Assembly: GCF_026151205.1 (NCBI RefSeq)
Contig: NC_087079.1
Coordinates: 12,206,635-12,266,634 of the forward strand
DNA: 60,000 nucleotides
DNA from: Bolinopsis microptera
Taxonomy: Eukaryota > Ctenophora > Tentaculata > Lobata > Bolinopsidae
Direction of reading: 5' to 3'
Part shown: positions 42,001 to 54,000 of the stretch, piece after piece
How positions within the stretch are numbered: position 1 is the stretch's first letter
How the letters are laid out: every line of letters begins with the position of its first letter
Program-made: the position numbers and the translations under genes
The notes under the pieces: generated by a model
Seen by the model: the letters and a program-made list of their open reading frames with translations, nothing else
What the model was told of the DNA's origin: nothing
The model's database searches: none

Positions 42001-45000
42001 GAATTTTCTCAAAAAGACCGCGTTTTTACATAATGATTTATGATACATGATAAAGAGTCTCGACAAAAGATAAATCTGATTATTAACCCCCACACTCACA
42101 GGATTACTGAATGGATGCCCACCCTCTAACAGGGACAAAAGGAAATCGCGATTTTTGGCCAAAATAATCGCGAAATCCTTTTGTCCCTACCCTCTAACGA
42201 TTTTATTACGCCAGGATTCATAGTACTTAGTTTCGAAATATGCGTACCTTACTCGGGAATATTATGACTGGGATAAAGTGGTGGGTTTTGGAAAATTCCG
42301 CCATATTTTCCCGGTCATTAATTTTCCCAGTCATAAATTAACCCGCTATAATGTTTCCGAGTAAGGTAAACTAATAGTAATACATTTTGATGCTTGGTGG
42401 GTTTTGGAAAATTCCGCCATATTTTTCCCGGTCATTAATTTTCCCAGTCATAAATTAACCCGCTATAATATTCCCGAGTAAGGTAGTTAAAACGTTACAG
42501 AATATCAAAACGTATACTAACAAAGAGTCAATCACGTGCATATTTGCCACTGACTAATCTTATATGTGCTGCTTAACAGGCTTCCTGCAATCCTACTCCC
42601 AAGGATATAGGAAACCATTCTGTTATCTTTTACTGCATACTGATATCCTCTTGCTCATACGCTACAAAACCAAATACTTGATTCTTATTCTTAACAAAAA
42701 CTTGATAAAAAGCATAACGTCCTGCCACCGGTGTGCCGTCCATATAAGTTATAGTACGACCCTGCACTCTGCAGTAAAGTGGACACGATATCAAATTGGG
42801 ACCAGATTTCATGAACCAAACGTTGACTCTTCTACTAAAGTATTAAACAGAATAACAGGATCACGTCAAAGAAATGATAAACTCACAAATATCCTGCGCC
42901 TTACAGGAGATAAGAGAACCTTATTAATTTTTTTTTGTTTTTGTTGGGGACCGGCCCGAACTACCAGCCAATGTTTACTCAAAAAATAATATATATAATA
43001 AGTGTTATCAATTCAAACTCAAAACTCGCACAAGATTAGGTATCATTAAAAAGATTAAAATGTATATAATGGAGCTTGTCGAACAAAACATAGCTGAGCA
43101 CATATAAAGTTGCCTTTAGTTGAAATTATCATATTAATGCGCTATAAGAGTTGTTAGAGTGGAAACAGGTACATAGCTACGGCTAGCTAGCTATTCCAAA
43201 ATTTTAAAATTTAACGACTGTTATCAGTCGCATAGCGTCATGCCGTTTTTGCTGGCGAATTGATGGCAGTGTAACTGGGATGGTATGCAGTGAAATTGAT
43301 TCTGTGATGGCGTGCTTATGGTATTGAGACAGAGTTATTATTAGCATTACGGTTGATGTTGCGCTCTGATTTCCTTAGTCCCGTTATATTGTGTAACATA
43401 AAGTTAGGCCATTCGTCTGTGATGCCCTCGTTTTGTTGATCAATCAGCATGTTTTTTATGCACCTTTTGTAGATGTTAAGGTTGAAGAGACTTGGTAAGG
43501 AAGTTGCTGCGACACTATATCTGTTTATTGCTAATAGTGGACCTTTGTAGAATACTGAATTATTGTAAGGGTGTTTACCGTATTCATCTGACCATAAAGT
43601 TGTAAAACTCGAATACGGATCGGCGACGTTAAATATTGGTGCACTGTTAGGTATTGTTTTCTTTATAGAGGGAGGCACTAGACTTGGGAAGTTTTTCAGC
43701 TTATGTATAAAAACTAATGCGTTCTTCACGATGATACTATGAACTGTCAATATTTTGTGTACATAGAAACCAGACTTGGTACTTGCTGGTGGTGTACCAT
43801 CTTTGTACCAGTAATTAACAAAACCTGGTAGTATTGCTCTAAGACCCATTTTTTGTTTTACAAATAGTGTTTCTATATGGGATTTGGCAGCAAAACCCCA
43901 GACGAGGGAGCAGTAATTAAGGTGAGACTGAACAAAGCTGTGATATATTTGTAAACGTGCTTCCAGAGGCAAATATTATAGTTTGTACATGACTCCAATG
44001 TATCTGGCCATTTTCATTTTCATGGCAGAAATATGTTGCGACCAGTTCAGTTTGTTATCTATTATAACTCCTAAGAAACGGGCTTCTGTTTTTCTTTCGA
44101 TTGTGACACCAGAAATTACTACATCGCGATAAATGAGGTTTCTTTGCCGAGAAAAGATCATAATAATTATATTATAAATATTTTATATTATTATATTAGA
44201 AATAATTATACCAAATCCCATATTATGTGGGTATTATATTGGACCCTCGCCAGGACGCCAGTGTCTCAATTTTTTAAACAAAAGAAATTGTACCAATTTA
44301 AATTACCGTTCTTATATGCCTGAAAATGATACCGAGAATGAAATCGGTCGCTCGCTTTTCCCATTCATTCACAATCGAGTCTAAGTGAAAGGAATAGTAA
44401 ACGCAGTCCTAATCACTGATCATAGACACTGGACAGCGTATAATTAAACTAAATAAAATAATATTGATATCAAGGCAAATAAACACAGGAAACTGTGCGT
44501 GAAGACAAATAGGTTAAAAGAAAATCGAAGGTAACAAATGAATGAAATCCCGGTATTATTATATCTGTAGATGTGGTATAGTCCGTTCCTAGTTTCCAGG
44601 AGATACAGGTGGCATGTGCACCTTCATCTGTTTGATCTCTGTTTGATCTCTGTTTGATCTCTGTTTGATATCTGTTTGATCTCTTATATCAGCTCATACG
44701 TGACTAAGATCTCGAAGTTTAATGGTCGGTCTCTGCTTTAACATCAATTCAATTCTTTGTTTAATTCATACAGCAGAATGATTTTAGGCAAATGAACTGA
44801 CTACAGAGGTACAACAAAGAAATATTATCCGATAGTTCATCACAGTGTTCCATGGATGGAAAAAAAACTTAACTTGGTAACCTTGTTGCCTGCAAAAGAG
44901 CAATTCTAACTGCACATCCACATTTTTTGTGAACATACTGATACGAATCCTATCTGCATAAAATTTGATGTTGTCTTCTGTAAACTTAATTTTTCTCAAG

Positions 45001-48000
45001 ACATGCAGCGTTCTTTCTTGTGAACACGAGATAAGACAGCGTTCTTTCTTGTGAACACGAGATAAGACAGCGTTCTTTCTTGTGAACACGAGATAAGACA
45101 GCGTTGTTTCTTGTGAACACGAGATAAGACAGCGTTGTTTCTTGTGAACACGAGATAAGACAGCGTTGTTTCTTGTGAACACGAGATAAGACAGCGTTGT
45201 TTCTTGTGAACACGAGATAAGACAGCGTTGTTTCTTGTGAACACGAGATAAGACAGCGTTGTTTCTTGTGAACACGAGATAAGACAGCGTTCTTTCTTGA
45301 GAACACGAGATAAGACAGCGTTCTTTCTTGTGAACACGAGATAAGACAGCGTTCTTTCTTGTGAACACGAGATAAGACAGCGTTGTTTCTTGTGAACACG
45401 AGATAAAAGATCACTGCAGATACTGATAACGACAACACAAATAACAACCGTCACTCACCATAATAAACAGCCTCGTAGTCAAACTGAACGTCACTTACCA
45501 TAATAAACAGCCTCGTGGTCAAACTGAACGTTTCTAATGGACAGCTGCTGGCTGTTAAACTCAATCTCCTGAGCAGTAGGTTTGAGGAGGACCCCGTCCC
45601 TGGCCACGTACCACTGCAACTGATATACACCCGACCTACACACGGGTTTTAGGGCTATGATAACATTTTCATGCTGAACAACTTCGATGTTGATTTAGCA
45701 AGATCGTAACGATTTTTTATGAAATGTTAAAACGAATAGCATATTGTTACGTATACATACCATTAGACGAGTAGACACATAATTTTTAGTATAAATTTTA
45801 CGTTTTATTCCGGTATAATATCTTATCAAGAATTCTCAAAATGTACAATTCAAAACTAAAGATCCTCACTTGGGAGTCAGGATGACATCCGAGCCGAGAA
45901 GTACGGTTACAGTGACTGTGTTTGAATCCATTGTATCCACTACCTTCACATTGAAGAGGACCATGTTACCATCCTCGTCGGAGCTGTAGTACTCTCCTGA
46001 TATACATATTTTAGTGTTGAGTATTTATAGGATTTGTCCCCGAACGTTATATCAATATGATTTTGGGGAAAATAACGTGGGTGAAAACATTTAATTTTCA
46101 CAGGACAAAACAAAAATCTTAAAATCGTCTGAGAGTTTATTTGTTTTAATAACAGTGAAGTTAATCACATGACCTTTACCTTGCATGTCGTAGTTAATAC
46201 TCCTAATAAGCAGGAACTCGTTAGTAGCCTCAAACCAGCCCCCCTCCCCAACAAGGCGTGTAACATAGTCTGTTCTTCTGTCGGAGTACCAGCTTGTTGT
46301 ACGTGATCTACCACCGCTTAGTTTTACATCTGATCCTATCAGAGCTGTAATATCCATTCGCTCCACTGAGAGAGGTTTTGGATTGACTATACTGATAAGA
46401 ACAAATTGAACGGCGGATTAAATTGACTCTAAATGTTTTGTATCTGGTTTCACGGTTATGTTTTCCACCCCATCCTCCACATTTAGTAACTGAATATTTA
46501 TATCAACTGTAGTGTAAATTGAAATTCACCTGATACAGCAGGTAGAAGATTGAAATAGAAGTCGACATTCTTTCTTTCGACCGTCGTGGAGGCCTTGTAA
46601 TACCCTAAGGAAGGCGTTCAATTTCAATAAAGAAAACAGCTAATTAAATATAATTTTATGGAGTCAAGATCAATGATCAAATTGGGATAACATGGAATAA
46701 CCAAAACAATTACCTTTGGTTTCATGAGAGAAAGAGCTGATCACAAGAACAGAGTTGTAAACAATTAAATCTGCTGTTGAAGTCAGTGCTGTCGTGGAGG
46801 AGGTTTCCAAATAGTACCAAGATACTGTTCCTTCTGTTGCAACCTCTAGTCCGAACTTTACCCCTGATTAATTGGTAAAATCTTCATAAAGCTGTACAAA
46901 GGGTTTTAGTTCGCATGAAAACCACGTTCTTTATATTATTTATTATATTTAATATAGTTTGATCACACAAACAGTTTCGACCTCTTCGCAGACTATGCAT
47001 TAAAAGTAATCTGAATTGTATAAAAAGCATTATGAAAATTCTTAAATAAGTTTGAAATAATACCAATGGGCACGTAAAGGGTGATTGATTGATCAGGAGA
47101 ATCAGTGATTGTCACATCCCATCCTACTAGATTTCCACCATAGTACTCGGCCACATAAATCCCTGAACATATCAGTCAACATGTGAAATAAATTGAACAA
47201 TCCTAAGCATTCCGTAGTAAATAACTTAAATTGTGACAACCAGGTTACCTTACATAAGAAATTCCGTAGTAAATAATTGAAATTGTGACAACCAGGTTAC
47301 CTTACATAAGAAATTCCGTAGTAAATAACTTAAATTGTGACAACCAGGTTACCTTACATAAGAAATTCCGTATTAAATAACTTAAATTGTGACAACCAGG
47401 TTACCTTACATAAGAAATTCCGTAGTAAATAACTAAAATTGTGACAACCAGATTACCTTACATAATAAATTCACATAGAAGAAGATCCAGAAAATAGAAA
47501 TCCCTCACCTTGATTGTCCCGCATGATAGACTGGAACACAAGACCTGTAGAGGTTATTGCTACCCCGACATTTGGTTCAGTGAGTAGCTCTAATAGCCCT
47601 TCTCTGAGTGTATACCACTTGGAAACTGTCTCTCCTGTTCCAAGAGTCTCTCTGGCTCCTGTAGACATCAGATAAAAAGATATATGCCGAATATGCGTTT
47701 GAAACCGAAACAAAATCCACCATCGAGCTTCACCCAAAATTCAAACAGGACAAACATTAAGGGTAATAAACAGTTTTATTAAAATCTTCTGGGGTTTCAA
47801 TCTTTTATAGTGATAATAATATATCGAGTATTGAGCAAAAACTATTAATTGTGTTTCCATAATTCAAACAATACTTAAATTATTGATAATTAAATCAAAT
47901 ATTTTAAAATTCGTCTTTTGAAACCATTGCCGGTTATATAAAAAATAACCATCAAAAACGAAAAAACCTGATCATTCGAATTATATATGACAGAATGTGC

Positions 48001-51000
48001 AATCGTTCATTAGTTAATCGGAGTCCTTGATATAAGCCACTAAATGACGTAACATGATCATGTGAATTCGTCTTACATTCGTACCATTCACTTTCTCTTT
48101 CTCTCGCTCACTCACTCACTTTAGTTTCAAACCACTCGTTCTCTCGCATTATTCCAAATCTCTGTTCATGTTATTCAAGGTTAGCTTTGCGTTTTAAATA
48201 TAAATAAGTTAATAGACCACTTTATCGCAACGCACCACTTGCTCAATTTCCGTTTTTGTTGATTTCCGGAGTTAAAATCATTAAACATGACGAGTTGAAC
48301 ACTAACCTTTGAGGTAAGAGACTTGATGAACTTTTGTTATGCTGTATAGTTGAACGTCAATCATGTGGATTGATCCATCAGAGTTTGTTATGTAGTATCT
48401 ACCTAGATAATAGTAATTAAATATTAGTTAACAATTCAATATAAATCTCTGAAATCAGGGCGGTATCAAAGTCTTAATTCATTATTAAAACTTGTAATTC
48501 CTTAACTCTAAACATTTCTAAAGACAACAAACCAGCAGAATACGTATCAGCACTAGCTATAGAGTGGTAATGAGATGACTGTTGGATCCTAGTGTAGAAC
48601 CCGTCCAACCCCACGTGATACCAGGCTGTTACTCCCGGAAGTGAGGTACGGAGGTACGCTGCTCTTCCTTCCACCATACTGATAGACTCTGTGGAAACTA
48701 GGGAGAAAGGGAAAATAGAGAAAGGGAAAGTAGTGAGATTGGGAAAGGGAAAGTAGTGAGATACAGATTTAGAGATTTAATAAATTAAAAGGTCACAAAA
48801 CACTATTAGTGTGCCACACTTAGAAACTTCGTTGTAATCGACGAAGACAACAATTAATATTATAGACATATTAGTTTCGTATTAATTTACTGGAGTTTAC
48901 CTTGACGAGCCAGCTCAACCTTAAAATAAATCGCTACAGATCCACCCTGCGAATTTCTATACTCTGCTTTGTAGAATCCTGATGATGAAAAGATTCATGA
49001 GGAGTTATTCATACAAGTCCAATTGTCCAAACTGCAGAGTGCAGTACACCAAATGGTCATAATCGACTTACACTGAACATGATAATCATTATCAATCACC
49101 ATTAATAAACACATAAAATGTCATCTTCTGAAAACCTTGAAAAGAGCTATCAAAGTTTCTGAGAACAAGATGCTTGCTGCCCACTTGAACTCTACTATCA
49201 GTCCGTAGAGGAGAAGTTGAGGGGAAGATGTACCAGTTCAGTACAAGCCCAGTTACGTCCAGTCTCACGTTAACTCCCTCCGGTGCCACTATTGTCGTGT
49301 AGTTTGCTGGGAGAATCGGGGTTAACATCAAACAAAAACTACGCTGACATAGTGTCATTCTCACATATAAAAGCACCATGAGACTTTGAAATATGAGTAG
49401 AATTGTTCAAGGGTTAGTGATAACAAAATGGAGAGCTTACGTGGTTCCTGATTCACATTAACCCTCCAAGCAAGCCACTGATTACTGTCCGTTAGAGCAA
49501 GGTACAATCCCTGGTGGGTCAGCTCGGCTCGGGGTATTAACAGAGACTGGGTATCAATCTGGACGGAGGAGGTTACCGGGGTGAGAACACCCCCAGAGAC
49601 TTTATACCAAGTGGAGACTATCTGGTTAGAACGGACACGCAGTTCTATCTGGAGTTGAGGGGTGTTAGTCGACACTTTGTTGTTTAGTTATATAGTATGT
49701 TCTGAGTTTGAAAGCTGAAAAAATAGGGTAGATCTTGTGATAACAGATAGTGTAAAGCCATCCCCGCAGTCCCAGAGGTTAATATGAAGGAAGAATAAGT
49801 ATAATAAAGTTGAACGTTGCTATAGCAACCTGTTGGCCCAGCCAGAAGTTCATTGTATTTAGCAAGCTCGGCAGAACCACTCTTACTATATCGAATACTT
49901 CCATATCTCCATTGCCGAACGCATATATGTAGGTTCCTGAGGATATGTACCCTGTGATTCATAGCGTTTAATGAATTAAGTTCAGGGAGAAAGCGAATAC
50001 GAATCAGTAAAAACCATAAGTTATGGTTTACTGATTCTATGGTTATTATGGTCCATAACTACACAAGTCCATTTACTCTAAATCTATATGTTGAGAAGCT
50101 ATACTCGTATAGATTATCAAGTACCATGATATTATTCCATTTTATACCCGTGTTTTGAACAGTAAGTTTGCTGATGATAAGCCCAGTTCCGACCACCTCC
50201 ACATCTCCCATACGAAGTGGAGTTGTTGGTTCCTCTGATCTCCCTTTAAAACACCACCCTGTAGGGTTCCTGGAACTACCTGACACTCTTATCTCCTCCC
50301 CGTCCAGAGCGTGTATTTGGGTTCTTCGGATCACTGGGTTTATAACGTTATACTGAGTTTGTATGTTCAAGTATTCTTTTTACTAGAATAAGATTGTATA
50401 GTAGGTCATGTATTGTATAAGTGTTAATTATTGAGTGAACTTCCCATCGATTATAAACATATACCATATCTATTATAATTGAGGATCATCTATACAGCAA
50501 GGCTGGATCTGGCAATGAGAACGACTAGAGAACAGTATATTGGTACTAAATCTTTTAAAATCGCACCTTTTCCTATTTTTAACTCGTAGAACACATTGGA
50601 GGGTGAGCGACCAGAAACATATGTGACTTGGTAGTATCCCGCCTGGTTCTCCCTCATATTCTTTATAACAAGTCCCTGACCTGTTGGAAATCTGTTCAAC
50701 TTTTCGAAAGAGAGCGTTCATTAAACAGAAATTATTTGAGAGAGAAAATATACAATATATTTGGGAACAATCGAGGAAAGGTCGATTTCTATATCTTGAG
50801 CTAATATTTACATAACTTACCATTATTTAGCACAGAGTATGTTGCACTGTTAGATATCAGTAGGTAGGTCGAGGACATGAAATACCTGATAATCAAACAC
50901 TTTATAAGATTCATAAACATATTTAAGTGGGTATAGTCCCACTTAAAAAGAACAAAAGTGCTGCGACCAGGATTCGAACCTGGGTTTCTGCGGCCACAAC

Positions 51001-54000
51001 GCAGGGTCCTAACCACTAGACGATCGCAGCTTTAGCCACCTTAGCAGCGATGATAAAGAGATTTAGATAATACATTGATGTCTTGACAGATGTGAAAATT
51101 AGAGCACAAAATCTCGGTCGGTTATCATTCAATAAACAATAAACTAATAAACTGTGCACTGTAATTTTTTAAACAAAGCTTAGCGACTAAATTTGTCAGT
51201 TCATCACTTGATATTTTGATCTGGTGCGAAATTTACTTCTTAATTCCAACAACACGCCCATTCTTTAAAATTAAAATTAAAACCCACCCATATTTTCATT
51301 AGTAAGCTGATTAAACGATTCAGGAGGATGAGTTAGTAAGTGAGTACAAGTAGTTGTATATACGCTTTATAATTCATTCGTTGTCTGATTGCGGGAAATG
51401 TTGATTTTGAACGTACTAACCACTTTATACGAAGGTTGCTTAAAATGTTCCATTTCAATTTTCAACATATAAATATCGTGAAAATCCCGATCCCGGTCGA
51501 CCCCTGCTAACTAGTATAATTACTTACCACTTTATATCAGAGTACTGCTTGCGGAGGGAGATAGCAAACGTATCACCGTGCATCACCCAGTAGCTGATAG
51601 GGTCTACTTTATCTATTACGGTTACTGTGAACATGAACCAATCACCTGACCCTGACTTGCCCATGTAAACGCCTGAAGTGGAACTATGGTAATCTGCATA
51701 TTATTTTCTTTAACATTAATTTCTTTGATAATTAATTTCTTTAACAATTAATTTCTTTGAATATTAATTTCTTTGACAATTAATTTCTTTACCAATTAAT
51801 TGAATCTTGATGATGACAAAATTTAGAAGGTTCAAGCTACGCTGAAGCCAAACATCGGCTAAACAAAATCTTTCACTGAGGCTTTCTCCATCAACCTTGA
51901 CCTTCGAAAATTAATAATTACGCGTGCCTTGGTCCGTGGTAACAGCTTTTCTGATCAAAAGAACAGAAGGTCGCACTTGGATCCTGATGGAGGTGTCCAC
52001 CACTGGTACTAGTAACCCAGCAGTGATCTTGTACCAAACAACCACCTGGTTGTACGACTCCGTGCTGATCCTGACGTCCTTCCCTTTGAAGACTGTGATG
52101 TTGTTTTGATACGCTGAAAGTTTTATGTTAGGTTGAAGACGGTGATAACTTGATAAGACTAAGATTTTATAACTCTTTGATAAAATAGGCTAGTTTTCGT
52201 AGCACTCTAGTCTGAGAATCAGGTTATAACTTTGAAATATCCGGCAAAGTCTTTGAATTTGAAATAGAATATTGCTGGGACAAACTAGTTTTGCGATGAG
52301 TCAGTGAATGAACGATGTAGACGTTCGTGTTACCAGTGTTGTCGGACAGATAATATGTTCCTGAAATGTGACTTCAAAACAACCATAGATTTGACAGAAA
52401 TTTCAAAGCAACAATTTGTTAATTTATTTTAGAATTTAGCTCGAATTTTTATTTTTTGGTAAATACAAACCTTGGGTGGAAGCGCTCAAAGAAACTATTA
52501 TCAGCTTGGTATCGAACAAGCGATAGTCACTACTTCTGTCGGTGACAACCTTAGTGTAACCTGTAGAACACATGAAAATAGTTGATCAAACGTTTTGGGA
52601 ACTCTCTGGGATGATTTCTGGGACCTGTCCCGACCATTTCCCGCTGGAATAGCTTTTTTACAAATTATTTCCGAAAAAAATATGTATTTGAATGTTCTAT
52701 AATGAAACTTGATCTATGAAAACGTTAATATCTATTAGTATTTATCGGTTCAAGTGACGACTTCTTAATGTATTCTAACATAGAAAATACATTGGCTTTA
52801 AAAGCTTAAATTAAAATTCAGAAACTAAGAACCCTCATTTGAAGTGTGTAGAATAGATACAGCAGCAGTATTCGTGTAAAGGGACACAGTAGATCCCTCC
52901 ATAGCATACAGCACTTCTTTCCTTACTGAAACATAAATATCGTAACAAAAAGGTCGACAATGAAACAAAGAGCTCTGCAGACCTCATCACTGCTGCTGCT
53001 GCTGCTGGGGAGTCATTTTTTATTTTACCGAATTTTAAGCCTTTTCACGAACAATCGACCGATTTGACACCTTTTGGTCGGTTGATGCAAAAATATACTC
53101 GGGGAACAAAAAACTACTAAAAAAGGGTGCAGGGCCTCCAATAGGGCACAAGACTCAGGGGGCACCTAAGAGACTAATTACAATACTGCAAATCTATTAA
53201 GAAATTTCAAATCACCTATTTGTTAAAATATTTTAGAATTTAGCTCGAATGTTTACTTTTGGTAAATACAAACAGAAGTGTATTTCAGAAATATGCAGAC
53301 TGTATAAATACCGCATTTGAAACAAACACCACCATAACATCTATTGGAAAAGGCAACATTACTCCACTCCAAAAGCCTAAGAAACCACTTGGTCCAGCAG
53401 CAAACATCAGACCTCTCACCCTCTCAAACTGCTCCAGAAAATTACTGTCAATGATTACCCTAAAACGTATCCAAGGCAAGCTAGATCAGTACACCGGTCC
53501 TACACAAAGTGCTTACAAGAGAGGTAGAAGTTGTGGCGAAATAATTTGGTCTCAACGTATGCTAAACTCAGTGGTACTTAGAAAGCATTGGAGCTACCAC
53601 AGAATGAGTATAGACATGTCAAGTGCCTTTGACACCATCAGCAGAGAAACAGTACTCAATGTTCTTGAAGATGCTGGCTGTACTAGTGATGAAATTAGGA
53701 TGGTACGGCTCCTACTATCAAACACAGTGTTGAAAGTAAAAGTCAATAATACTGTATCAATTGAGTTCCAAAGCACAACTGGAGCATTTCAAGGAGATGC
53801 ACTATCAGGTAATCTATTTACTGTTGTTGAAGCCGCTGCACTTATTCACCTCAGATCTGTACTCTCCCAAGTATCATCAACACCTTACCCAGTGAATCAT
53901 CCAATCCCTAATCCTCCTATCTCAGAAGAATTCATGCCACTCGAAACAGGATACTCTGATGATATTGACTTTAATAACACTGCACTTGCTCCACTCAAAG

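Noticed and set aside
44784-45454. Three overlapping long minus-strand frames with repeated peptide
   Set aside because: They are a by-product of a stop-free 31-bp repeat. No signal or conserved domain supports coding.
50801-51016. Minus-strand frame reading NPGSNPGRS
   Set aside because: It is the translated shadow of the tRNA-His gene.
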